Assembly (NCBI RefSeq): GCF_021699055.1
Contig: NZ_SSXC01000009.1
Location: 1 to 64,000, forward strand
Reading direction: 5' to 3'
Origin: Blastococcus sp. MG754426
GTDB lineage: Bacteria > Actinomycetota > Actinomycetes > Mycobacteriales > Geodermatophilaceae
Length of the DNA stretch: 64,000 nucleotides
The translations under genes were made by a program, and so were the position numbers. The notes under the pieces are model-generated. The model saw only the letters and a program-made list of their open reading frames with translations, was not told the origin of the DNA and searched no databases. Positions 25,746 to 33,444 of the stretch are shown in pieces (position 1 is the stretch's first letter; each line of letters begins with the position of its first letter).

Positions 25746-26864
25746 ATGCCTGAGCTCTCCCCCGGACAGCTGCGCGGCCGCACGATCGCCGTCACCGGTG
25801 CCAGCGGCAACGTCGGCACCGCCCTCCTGCGCCGGCTGACCGCGCCGTCGGCCGGTGTCGCCGAGGTCCGCGGGCTGGCCCGCCGGCGCCCGCCCTCGAC
25901 CGCGCCCTACGACGGGGTGCGCTGGCACCTGGCCGACCTCGGCGAGGCCGCGAGCGAGCGGGAGGTCGCCGAGTTCGTCGAGGGCGCCGACGCCGTCGTC
26001 CACCTCGCCTGGGCGCTGCAGCCGGGTCGGCAGCCCGACCGGCTGCGCCAGGTGAACGTGGAGGGCACCCGGCGGGTGGCCCGCGCCGCGGCCGCCGCCG
26101 GCGTCGACCAGTTCGTGCACATGAGCTCCATCGGCGCCTACGCCGGCGGCGCGCGCGGCGTCCGGGTGACCGAGGACTGGCCGACCACCGGCATCCCCAG
26201 CGCGCAGTACAGCCGTGACAAGTCGCAGGCCGAGAGCGTGGTGCGCGACGTGTTCGGCCGGCACCGCGGCACGACGCTCACCGTCGTCCGCCCCACCCTG
26301 GTGCTGCAGCCGCAGGCCGCCAGCGAGATCGGCCGCTACTTCTTGGGCCCGCTGCTGTTCGGGGCCGCACGCGCGCTGCCCGGCGCGGTGGCCCGGCTGC
26401 TGCCGCTGCCCCTTCCGGCGCTGGCCATCGCCTTCGTGCACGCCGACGACGTCGCCGACGCCCTCGAGCGGATGCTCGACCGCCGCGCCCCCGGCCCGTT
26501 CAACCTGGCTGCGGAGCCGCTGCTGGACGCCGACGCGCTGGCGAAGGCCCTGGGCTCCGTGCGGGTGCCCACCCCGGCGATCGCGCTGCGCGCCGGCCTG
26601 CACGCCGCCTTCGCCGCGCACCTGGTGCCGACCGAGCCGGGGTGGCTGGACATCGGCACGCAGGTGCCCGCGCTGGACACCGCACGGGCCCGCAAGCTGC
26701 TCGACTGGGCCCCGTTCCACGCCGGCGACGACGTGCTCCGGCAGTTCGTCGCCGCCCTGGGCAGCGGTGCCGGCGGGCCCGGGGCGCTGCTGCGCCCGGC
26801 GGGTGGCGCCTCGCTGGACCCCACCGGCGACCCGGCCAACGCCCCCGGTCCGCGGGCCAACTGA
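25746..26864 (+). CDS. NAD-dependent epimerase/dehydratase family protein
   Basis: An extended SDR of 372 residues: VTGASGNVGTALLRRL (residues about 16-31) binds the dinucleotide, VHMSSIGAYAG carries the Ser and YSRDK the catalytic Tyr and Lys. The C-terminal half has a substrate-binding lobe. Substrate unknown; NDP-sugar or hydroxysteroid-like types share this layout. A last segment of about 40 residues is low-complexity. It is convergent with the thioesterase gene. Confidence 0.88.
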   Translation: MPELSPGQLRGRTIAVTGASGNVGTALLRRLTAPSAGVAEVRGLARRRPPSTAPYDGVRWHLADLGEAASEREVAEFVEGADAVVHLAWALQPGRQPDRLRQVNVEGTRRVARAAAAAGVDQFVHMSSIGAYAGGARGVRVTEDWPTTGIPSAQYSRDKSQAESVVRDVFGRHRGTTLTVVRPTLVLQPQAASEIGRYFLGPLLFGAARALPGAVARLLPLPLPALAIAFVHADDVADALERMLDRRAPGPFNLAAEPLLDADALAKALGSVRVPTPAIALRAGLHAAFAAHLVPTEPGWLDIGTQVPALDTARARKLLDWAPFHAGDDVLRQFVAALGSGAGGPGALLRPAGGASLDPTGDPANAPGPRAN

Positions 26865-26904
26865 CCCCCGGCGGCGTGCGGGCGACCCCGGTGCCGACCA
26901 GCCC

Positions 26905-27570
26905 TCAGCTGCGGCTGGTCCAGGCGCCGACGTCGCGGCCGGTCCGCGCGAAGACCTCCGACGCCCGCTCGGCCCGCAGCGCGACCAGCAGCGCCTCGCC
27001 CTCGGCGAGCGTGGTGCCCGGGTCGTCCTCGGCGACCAGCCGGGCGGTGGCGGTGGCGCGCCGCCCCTCGACCGAGACCAGCTGACCGGTCACCAGGAGC
27101 GGGACGCCGAGGTGCACCGGCCGCCGGTAGGTGACCGTCAGCGTGGCGGTCAGGCCGCCGTGCCCGGCCCCGCGCGCCGAGCGGGCCAGCACGTGGTCCA
27201 GCAGCGTGGCCACGACCCCGCCGTGCACCAGCCCCGGCGGACCCTCGAGCTTCTTCCCGACGGTCACCCGGCCGACGCACCGGCCCTCGTCCGGGAAGTC
27301 GTCGACGACCATCGGCGGGGCGACCGGGCTGCCCGGCCCGTACACGGGGCTGTACCAGCGCTGGCCGCTGTCCGGGTCGTCCACCGACGCGATCTCGTGC
27401 ACCTCGCGCAGGTCCGTCGAGAGCAGCGCGGTCAGCTCCCGGGCCGCGCTGGTCGCCTCGGCCAGCCGGTCCAGCGGCACCTCGGTGCGGACGGCGGCGT
27501 CGACCAGGTCGCGCAGCGCCTCCCCGAGCTCGCCGACGGCCGCGCGACGGACCTCCCGGTCCTCAGCCAC
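26905..27570 (-). CDS. PaaI-family hotdog thioesterase
   Basis: The C-terminal part of this 221-residue protein has the hotdog motif GLVHGGVVATLLDHVLARSA and the strand TATLTVTYRRPVHLG, typical of acyl-CoA thioesterases of the PaaI/4HBT family. The first 90 residues are a helical extension of unclear role. The GTG start at 27570 overlaps the end of the upstream acyl-CoA dehydrogenase gene by 8 nt, so the two are cotranscribed and probably act on the same acyl-CoA pool. Confidence 0.9.
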   Translation of the reverse strand: MAEDREVRRAAVGELGEALRDLVDAAVRTEVPLDRLAEATSAARELTALLSTDLREVHEIASVDDPDSGQRWYSPVYGPGSPVAPPMVVDDFPDEGRCVGRVTVGKKLEGPPGLVHGGVVATLLDHVLARSARGAGHGGLTATLTVTYRRPVHLGVPLLVTGQLVSVEGRRATATARLVAEDDPGTTLAEGEALLVALRAERASEVFARTGRDVGAWTSRS

Positions 27571-28717
27571 GCGGCATGCCGGCCTCGCGCAGCAGGGCGC
27601 CGCCGACGATGATGCGCTGCACCTCGCTGGTCCCCTCGTAGAGGCGGAACAGCCGTGCGTCGCGGTAGAAGCGCTCGACGGGCGTCGTCCGCAGGTAGCC
27701 CATGCCGCCGTGCACCTGCACGGCCTTGTCGACGGCGCGCCCCACCATCTCGGTGCAGAACAGCTTCGCCGACGACGGGCCGACGGAGGTGTCCTCGCCG
27801 GAGTCGTAGCGGGCCGCGACGTCGCGCACCATGCTGCGGCCGGCGAGCAGCTCGGCGTGCATGTCGGCGAGCATCGCCTGCACCAGCTGGAAGCGGCCGA
27901 TCGGCGCCCCGCCCTGCTTGGCGGTGGCGGCGTAGGCGACCGACTCGTCGAGCACCCGCTGCGCCATGCCGACGCACAGCGCGGCGATGTGCAGCCGGCC
28001 GCGGGAGAGCACCGTGAGCGCCTTGGCGTAGCCGCGGCCCTCCTCGCCGATGAGGGCGTCGGCGGGCACCCGCACGTCGTCGAGGAACACCTCGGAGGTC
28101 CAGGCGCCGGCCTGGCCCATCTTCTTGTCCCTGGGGCCGACGGTGACCCCCGGCGTCGTCGTCTCGACCACGAAGCTGGAGATGCCGCGGCCGCCCTTCT
28201 CCGCGGGGTCGGTGCGGGCGAACACGACGAACAGGTCGGCGATCGGCGCGTTGGTGATGTAGCGCTTGCTGCCGTTGATGACCCACTCGTCGCCGTCGCG
28301 GCGGGCGCTGGTGCGCAGCGCGGAGGGGTCGGAGCCGGCCTCGGCCTCGGTGAGCGCGAAGGAGCCGATCAGCTCGCCCGCGGAGAGGCGCGGCAGGTAC
28401 CTCCTCTTCTGCTCGTCGCTGCCGAACTTGGCGATGACCTGGCCGGAGATCCCGTTGTTGGTGCCGAACAGCGAGCGGAAGGCCGGCGTCGTGTAGCCGA
28501 ACTCCATGGCCAGCTCGACGTCCTCGGTCATCGTGACGCCCAGCCCGCCGTAGTCCTCGGGCAGCGCATAACCGAAGAGGCCCATCTCGGCGGCCTGCGC
28601 GCGCAGGTCGTCGGGGATGCGGTCCTCCTCCTCGATCTGCTCCTCGCGGGGCAGCACCGATTCGCGGATGAGCTGGCGAACGGCGTCCTTGACCTGGCGG
28701 AAGTCCTCGGCATCCAC
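27563..28717 (-). CDS. Acyl-CoA dehydrogenase
   Basis: A full-length (384 aa) FAD-dependent acyl-CoA dehydrogenase. FALTEAEAGSDPSALRT and VINGSKRYITNAPIADLFVV form the flavin-binding region, QVHGGMGYLRTTPVERFYRD and LYEGTSEVQRIIV the C-terminal domain; the Glu in YEGTSE is the catalytic base of most members. It introduces an alpha-beta double bond in acyl-CoA during beta-oxidation. GTG at 28717 gives the normal N-terminal helix (FRQVKDAVRQLIRE). It overlaps the thioesterase gene. Confidence 0.95.
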   Translation of the reverse strand: MDAEDFRQVKDAVRQLIRESVLPREEQIEEEDRIPDDLRAQAAEMGLFGYALPEDYGGLGVTMTEDVELAMEFGYTTPAFRSLFGTNNGISGQVIAKFGSDEQKRRYLPRLSAGELIGSFALTEAEAGSDPSALRTSARRDGDEWVINGSKRYITNAPIADLFVVFARTDPAEKGGRGISSFVVETTTPGVTVGPRDKKMGQAGAWTSEVFLDDVRVPADALIGEEGRGYAKALTVLSRGRLHIAALCVGMAQRVLDESVAYAATAKQGGAPIGRFQLVQAMLADMHAELLAGRSMVRDVAARYDSGEDTSVGPSSAKLFCTEMVGRAVDKAVQVHGGMGYLRTTPVERFYRDARLFRLYEGTSEVQRIIVGGALLREAGMPRG

Positions 28718-28775
28718 GGGCCCATGGTGACGTGTGCCGCGTCCGGCCCCCGCGCCGGGGTCCGCCCATGCCGAG

Positions 28776-28860
28776 GAGGCGTAGGAAGCTCTACCCGCGT
28801 GCGGGGGCCGCAGGACGCAGGACGCAGGACGCAGGACGCAGGTAGAGCTTCCTGTGCCTC
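28776..28860. repeat. Inverted repeat (18/20 bp) enclosing a 7-bp tandem repeat
   Basis: The arms 28776-28795 and 28841-28860 share a GGAAGCTCTACC core and match at 18 of 20 positions. The 45-nt interior holds GCAGGAC repeated 4.7 times (28810-28842). It lies between the aldo-keto reductase gene and the acyl-CoA dehydrogenase gene on the minus strand and could terminate the former; the tandem repeat in the loop is unusual. Confidence 0.85.
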
Positions 28861-28872
28861 GAAGGGGCGGGC

Positions 28873-29727
28873 TCAGGCGAGGGCGTCCAGGCGGGCCATG
28901 TCCTCGTCCGAGAGCGTCAGGCGCGCCGCACCCAGGTTCTCGGTCAGGTGGTCCACCGACTTGGTGCCGGGGATCGGCAGCATCACCGGCGACTTCCGGA
29001 GGAGCCAGGCCAGCGCCACCTGCGAGGGCGTGGCGTCCAGCTCGCGCGCGATGTCGGCGACCGGGCTGTCGGGCGCGGCCAGGTTGCCGGTGGCGATCGG
29101 GAACCACGGGATGAACGCGATGCCGTGCTCGGTGGCGTAGTCCAGGACGTCCTGGCTCTGCCGGGTGGTGAGGTTGTACAGGTTCTGCACGCTGACGATC
29201 TCGGTGATCTCGCGGGCGGCCTGCAGCTGCTCGACCGAGACCTCCGAGACGCCGATGTGGCGCACCTTGCCCTGCTCCTTGAGCTCGACGAAGGCGCCCA
29301 GCTGGTCGGCCAGCGGCACCTCGGAGTCGATCCGGTGCAGCTGGATGAGGTCGATCCGCTCGACCTTCAGGTGCCGCAGCGAGAGCTCCACCTGCTGCTT
29401 CAGGTACGCCGGGCGCCCGACCGGGGTCCAGACGTCCGGGCCCTGCCGGGTGAGGCCGGCCTTGGTCGCGATGACCAGGTCCTCCGGGTAGGGGTGCAGC
29501 GCCTCGGCGATGATCTGCTCGCTGATCTCGGGGCCGTAGGAGTCGGCGGTGTCGATGAAGTCGACACCCTGCTCGACGGCGGCCTGCACGACCCGGACGG
29601 CGGCCGCGCGGTCGGCCGGCTCGCCCCACACCCCGGGGCCCGGCAGCTGCATGGCGCCGTAGCCCAGGCGGTGCACGGGGAGGTCGCCGCCGATGGAGAA
29701 GGTGTCGCTCAGTTCAGCAGTCGTCAT
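28873..29727 (-). CDS. Aldo/keto reductase
   Basis: A 284-residue TIM-barrel NADPH-dependent reductase. The catalytic tetrad is visible: Asp and Tyr in FIDTADSYGP, Lys in VIATKAG and His in LIQLHRIDSE. PIPGTKSVDHLTENLGA forms the cofactor phosphate-binding end. The carbonyl substrate is unknown. It is a paralogue of the gene at 58.1 kb (both contain GYGAMQL and PADR elements). ATG at 29727; divergent from the phosphatase gene. Confidence 0.93.
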   Translation of the reverse strand: MTTAELSDTFSIGGDLPVHRLGYGAMQLPGPGVWGEPADRAAAVRVVQAAVEQGVDFIDTADSYGPEISEQIIAEALHPYPEDLVIATKAGLTRQGPDVWTPVGRPAYLKQQVELSLRHLKVERIDLIQLHRIDSEVPLADQLGAFVELKEQGKVRHIGVSEVSVEQLQAAREITEIVSVQNLYNLTTRQSQDVLDYATEHGIAFIPWFPIATGNLAAPDSPVADIARELDATPSQVALAWLLRKSPVMLPIPGTKSVDHLTENLGAARLTLSDEDMARLDALA

Positions 29728-29788
29728 GCACCTGGCCAGCACGACGGTGGGCGCGCGTGTTCCCGCGCCGGCGTGTTCGATGGGCTGC

Positions 29789-30382
29789 GTGAGCGAAGGC
29801 GCGGGCGAGGTGGTCGTGCTGCGGCACGGGCAGACGGAGTGGAGCCGCACCGGCCAGCACACCGGAGGCACCGACCTGCCGCTGCTGCCGGAGGGCGAGG
29901 AGCAGGCCCGCGCCCTGCGCCAGGCGCTGGGACGGCGTCGGTTCGCCGAGGTGCGGGTGAGCCCCCTGCAGCGGGCGCGGCGCACCGCCGAGCTGGCCGG
30001 GCTCGCCCCGACCGCCGTCGACGGGGACCTGGTCGAGCTCGACTACGGGGGCTACGAGGGCCGCACGACCGCCGAGATCAGCGCGGAGCTGGGCCGGGAG
30101 TGGTCGATCTGGCGGGACGGCACCGTCGACGCCGACGTCCCCGGCGAGTCGCTGGCCGACGTCGGCGCGCGTGTCGACCGCGTGCTGGCCCGGGTACGGG
30201 AGCGGCTGCCGGGCGGCGACGTCGCCCTCGTCGCCCACGGGCACGTGCTGCGGGTGCTGACGGCCCGGTGGCTCGGTCTGGCCCCCGAGGCCGGCGCCCT
30301 GTTCGCGCTGCCCGCCGGGCGGTACGGCGTCCTGGGGCACGAGCACGGCCGCCCCGTGCTCACCGGCTGGGCGCTCGGCTGA
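29789..30382 (+). CDS. Histidine phosphatase (phosphoglycerate mutase-like)
   Basis: The 197-residue protein has the phospho-acceptor motif VVLRHGQTEWS near the N-terminus and the second catalytic region VALVAHGHVLRVLTARWLG. The family covers phosphatases for sugar phosphates, cofactors and alpha-ribazole; the length does not fit the glycolytic mutase. GTG at 29789 is preferred; ATG at 29780 would add MGC. It ends 8 nt from the convergent EAL gene. Confidence 0.88.
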   Translation: MSEGAGEVVVLRHGQTEWSRTGQHTGGTDLPLLPEGEEQARALRQALGRRRFAEVRVSPLQRARRTAELAGLAPTAVDGDLVELDYGGYEGRTTAEISAELGREWSIWRDGTVDADVPGESLADVGARVDRVLARVRERLPGGDVALVAHGHVLRVLTARWLGLAPEAGALFALPAGRYGVLGHEHGRPVLTGWALG

Positions 30383-30389
30383 GCCGGGC

Positions 30390-31499
30390 TCAGCGCGAGC
30401 GGGCCACCGGTTGCCAGCGGCCCTCGAGCTCCTCGGCGGGGGGCTCGGGGCGCACCGGCCGGCCGAACAACCAGCCCTGGCCCAGGTCGGCCCCCAGCGC
30501 GGCCACCTCCTCGGCCAGCTGCTCGGTCTCGATCCCCTCCGCCACGACCACCGCGCCCAGCCGGTGGGCGAGGTCGGTGACCGCCTTCAGCACCGTGCGG
30601 GCGCCGTCGTCCGGCAGCTCCTGCACGAGCCCCTTGTCGAGCTTGACCACGTCGGGCCGGACGGCGGCGAGCAGGGACAGGCTGGACCAGCCGGCGCCGA
30701 CGTCGTCGAGCGCGACCCGCCAGCCCAGCGAGCGGTGGTGCTCGAGCACCGACACCAGGTGCCCGCGGTCGGCGATCGCGTGCGACTCCACGACCTCGAA
30801 GACGAGCTGGTGGGGGTCGATCCCGGCGTCGTGGGCCACCCGCTCGGTGCTGGCGAGGCAGACCTGCGGCCGGTAGATCGAGGTGGGGTCGAAGTTCACG
30901 AACAGGTCGTCGGCGCCGAGCCACGGCACCGCGCCGGTGATGGCGGCCTCCCGGCCGATGCGGTCCAGCCGGTGCAGCCAGCCCGCCGACTCGGCGACGA
31001 AGAACAGGTCCCCACCGCCGACCTCCCGGCCGTCGACGAGCCCGCGCAGCAGCGCCTCGTGGGCGACGACCGACCGGTCGCCCAGGGCGACGATCGGCTG
31101 GTAGACCGACCAGAACTCCGCCTCGGCCAGGACACCGACCTCCACGGTCACCCCGCGCCGGGCGAGCTCGACGGCGAGCGTGGGAGCCGTGAGCAGCCGG
31201 GCGGTGAGCGCGGCGCCGTCGTCCGGCGGGTCGGTGACCACCCGCACGGCCTCGGTCTCGGCGCCGGTCAGCTCACGGGCGAGCTTCTGGAAGAGCCGCT
31301 CCAGGCCGCGACCGCCCCGCTCGTCGAGGACGTCGACCACCTGCGGCGCGGAGTCCACGACGAGGCCGAGCGCCTTGGCGGTGCGGGCGACGTGCGGCAG
31401 CACGTGCCCGATGGTGGTGGCCAGCAGCGCGCGGCTCGCCCGGCCGGGCACCTCCCAGTTCTGGCGGCACCCGCAGACCCCGCCGCAGATGGTTCCCAC
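30390..31499 (-). CDS. EAL-domain cyclic-di-GMP phosphodiesterase with N-terminal Cys cluster
   Basis: The 369-residue protein has an N-terminal region with clustered cysteines (TICGGVCGCRQNW, residues 3-15), a helical sensor-like part to about 110 and a C-terminal EAL domain. Catalytic elements are present: EALLRG, NFDPTSI, FEVVESHA, ALDDVGAGWSS, VVKLDK, AEGIETEQ and GWLFGRPV. It should hydrolyse c-di-GMP to pGpG. The CxxxCxC cluster could bind metal or an Fe-S cofactor, making this a redox or metal sensor, but that is inference. The GTG at 31499 is the start that includes the cluster; I see no clear ribosome site. Confidence 0.87.
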   Translation of the reverse strand: MGTICGGVCGCRQNWEVPGRASRALLATTIGHVLPHVARTAKALGLVVDSAPQVVDVLDERGGRGLERLFQKLARELTGAETEAVRVVTDPPDDGAALTARLLTAPTLAVELARRGVTVEVGVLAEAEFWSVYQPIVALGDRSVVAHEALLRGLVDGREVGGGDLFFVAESAGWLHRLDRIGREAAITGAVPWLGADDLFVNFDPTSIYRPQVCLASTERVAHDAGIDPHQLVFEVVESHAIADRGHLVSVLEHHRSLGWRVALDDVGAGWSSLSLLAAVRPDVVKLDKGLVQELPDDGARTVLKAVTDLAHRLGAVVVAEGIETEQLAEEVAALGADLGQGWLFGRPVRPEPPAEELEGRWQPVARSR

Positions 31500-31612
31500 G
31501 CCGGACAGGGTGGCCCACCGGCCGGGGTGCACGGGCCAGGCGCGCGGCGGTACCACAACGCTCTTCCGGGGTACCCACGGCAGAGTTCCAGCACTTTCAC
31601 AACTTGAATGTC

Positions 31613-31618
31613 TAAGGT
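31613..31618 (+). promoter_or_regulatory. Putative leaderless promoter -10 (TAAGGT) of the TetR gene
   Basis: TAAGGT ends 7 nt before the ATG at 31626, with no ribosome site between. Confidence 0.5.
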
Positions 31619-31625
31619 TTGCCCC

Positions 31626-32240
31626 ATGGCCTCTCTCCCCACCGCAGAAGCCGCCCGTCCGAGCCGTGGCGGCCGCCCGCGCGACCCCAGTCGGGACGGG
31701 GTGATCCGCGCCGCCATCCTCCGGTTGCTCGCCGACGTGGGGTACGGCGCACTGACCATGGACGCGGTCGCCGCGGAGGCCGGCGTCGGCAAGGCGACGA
31801 TCTACCGGCGCTGGCGCACCAAGCAGGACCTGGTGGTCGACACCATCTCCGACCTCAACCGGGACGAGGCGCCCAACCCCGACACCGGCTCCCTCGAGGG
31901 CGACCTCCGCGAGATCATGCGCACCCTCGTCGGCGTGGTGAACGGCCCGACCGGTGCAGCGACGCTCTCGCTGCTCTCCACCGTGCCCCGCCACCCGGCG
32001 CTCGCCGAGGCGTTCGAGAAGGGCCCGCTCGCGGTCTGGCGCCAGTCCTTCGAGCAGGTGTGGGAGAACGCCGAGGCGCGCGGCGAGGTGGGCCCCGGCT
32101 TCCGCACCTCGGTCGCCGCGGAGACCATCAGCGCGCTGTTCGTCCAGCGCTGGCTGCTCACCCACCGCCCGGTCGACGAGGCCTACGCCGACGAGGTGCT
32201 GGACACCGTCGTCATGCCGCTGGTGCGCGCCCAGGCCTGA
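31626..32240 (+). CDS. TetR/AcrR-family transcriptional regulator
   Basis: The 204-residue protein has an N-terminal HTH (GALTMDAVAAEAGVGKATIY followed by RRWRTKQDLV, residues about 42-70) and a helical ligand-binding domain. The ATG at 31626 gives MASLPTAEAARPSRGGRPRD; an in-frame ATG 18 nt upstream overlaps the promoter. No obvious target is next to it except the divergent EAL gene, which it may control. Confidence 0.92.
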   Translation: MASLPTAEAARPSRGGRPRDPSRDGVIRAAILRLLADVGYGALTMDAVAAEAGVGKATIYRRWRTKQDLVVDTISDLNRDEAPNPDTGSLEGDLREIMRTLVGVVNGPTGAATLSLLSTVPRHPALAEAFEKGPLAVWRQSFEQVWENAEARGEVGPGFRTSVAAETISALFVQRWLLTHRPVDEAYADEVLDTVVMPLVRAQA

Positions 32241-32246
32241 CGCCGC

Positions 32247-32735
32247 TCACCAGCCGAGGGAGCCGGGCCCGCCCTTGACGGGCCCGGCGATCTCGTCGGT
32301 GATCCAGCCGCCGTAGAAGCCTCCCGGCTGCGGGCGGGCCTGCTCGCCGTCGACGAGCGCGCGGTCGACCTTGCCCGGGTAGAAGGCGATCGCCGAGCGC
32401 AGGTGCCCGTAACCGGGGGCCGGGTCCTCGTAGGACCACCCGATCTCGGGGATGCGCCGGCCGTCGACGACGGCGTCCCAGTAGGTCGCCGCGCCCTTCC
32501 ACTCGCACACCGAGCGGCCCGGCGCCCGCTCCAGCAGGTCGACGGCGACGTCCTCGCGCGGCACGTAGTACACCGGCGGGTGGCTGGTCTCGCAGACCCG
32601 CACCGCCCGCCAGGTGTCGGCCAGCACCCGGCCGGCCACCTCGACGACGACGTGGCGGTCGCTCACCCGCGCCGACGGCGGGCGCGGGTAGTCCCAGACC
32701 GACTCCTGGCCGGGCCCGACCGGATCGCGGCGCAC
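32247..32735 (-). CDS. DUF427 domain protein
   Basis: A 162-residue protein with the DUF427 signature: VVVEVAGRVLADTWRAVRVC, PVYYVPREDV, CEWKGAATYW and a C-terminal AIAFYPGKVD. The family is a small beta-rich fold of unknown enzymatic role. It sits 4 nt downstream of the DUF3618 gene on the same strand, so they are probably cotranscribed. GTG start at 32735. Confidence 0.9.
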   Translation of the reverse strand: MRRDPVGPGQESVWDYPRPPSARVSDRHVVVEVAGRVLADTWRAVRVCETSHPPVYYVPREDVAVDLLERAPGRSVCEWKGAATYWDAVVDGRRIPEIGWSYEDPAPGYGHLRSAIAFYPGKVDRALVDGEQARPQPGGFYGGWITDEIAGPVKGGPGSLGW

Positions 32736-32739
32736 CGGA

Positions 32740-33030
32740 TCAGCGCGTGCGGCGGCCCTTGTCGACCACGACCATGCGGCGGCCCAGCACCTCGACCTCG
32801 TCCTTGCGCCGGTGCCGCACCTTCTGGACGACGACGAGCGTGACCAGCAGGCCGACGGCGCCGATCGTGGCCTGGCCCGCCGGGGTCCGCAGGAACCGCT
32901 GCACGGCGTCCCGGCCCTGCGCCTTCAGGCGGGTCGGGCTGCTGCGGTAGGCGATCTGGTCCAGGGTGGCGGCCAGCGACTCGCGGGCCGCATCGATCTC
33001 GAGCTGGATCTGTCGTGGGTCGCGGGGCAC
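32740..33030 (-). CDS. DUF3618 membrane protein
   Basis: A 96-residue protein with an amphipathic N-terminal helix (IQLEIDAARESLAATLDQIA), one membrane segment (TIGAVGLLVTLVVVQKV) and a basic C-terminal tail. This matches DUF3618, common in actinobacteria. Function unknown. GTG start at 33030. Confidence 0.88.
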   Translation of the reverse strand: MPRDPRQIQLEIDAARESLAATLDQIAYRSSPTRLKAQGRDAVQRFLRTPAGQATIGAVGLLVTLVVVQKVRHRRKDEVEVLGRRMVVVDKGRRTR

Positions 33031-33103
33031 GGGCGACAGCCTGCCAGACGTGCCGCTGGTCAGCGCGCCGACGGCCCTCCCCGGCCACCCGCGCGGGTGC
33101 TCC

Positions 33104-33109
33104 TAGACT
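33104..33109 (+). promoter_or_regulatory. Putative -10 box of tRNA-Leu
   Basis: TAGACT ends 10 nt before the mature tRNA 5' end, a normal distance for a tRNA with a very short leader. No good -35 seen. Confidence 0.4.
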
Positions 33110-33119
33110 CCGGGACCAC

Positions 33120-33200
33120 GCGGGAGTGGTGTAACGGCAGCCACGCCAGACTTAGGATCTGGTGCCTTCGGGCGTGGGGGTTCGACTCCCCCCTCCCGCA
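33120..33200 (+). tRNA. tRNA-Leu (anticodon TAG)
   Basis: Acceptor stem GCGGGAG (33120-33126) pairs with CTCCCGC (33193-33199), discriminator A33200. The anticodon arm CCAGA/TCTGG holds the loop CTTAGGA with anticodon TAG at 33153-33155. A long variable arm (GTGCCTTCGGGCGT region) marks a class II tRNA. No CCA is encoded. Confidence 0.96.
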
Positions 33201-33337
33201 CGCGTCCTGCGCGGCGTCGTCCGGCGCGGCGGTCCCCCGACCGGGTGACGACGGGTGCGGTGCCCGCCGCGGCCCCGCAGGCTCCTCCGGTGAACGCGTG
33301 GTAGCTGCGGGCGCCCCGGTGGCAGGTCGGCATCGCG

Positions 33338-33436
33338 ATGGGCGTGCTCCTCGCCCCGTTCGCCGTCGTCCTGTTCGGGCTGACCGCGCCCGCCCGGCTC
33401 GAGCGGCGCGCCGAGGTGCCCCGCCGGGCCGGCTGA
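33338..33436 (+). CDS. Possible 32-aa single-span membrane peptide or gene remnant
   Basis: The only thing visible between tRNA-Leu and the propeller gene is a short frame, MGVLLAPFAVVLFGLTAPAR followed by LERRAEVPRRAG, with one hydrophobic span and a basic end. Upstream in the same frame an open stretch (WQVGIA and earlier) is cut by a TAG at about 33300. It could be a tiny membrane protein, a remnant of a slightly longer gene, or chance. Confidence 0.25.
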   Translation: MGVLLAPFAVVLFGLTAPARLERRAEVPRRAG

Positions 33437-33444
33437 CGCGGCGG

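Noticed and set aside
28810-28842. CRISPR-like direct repeats
   Set aside because: The units are 7 bp and contiguous, with no spacers; this is a simple tandem repeat.
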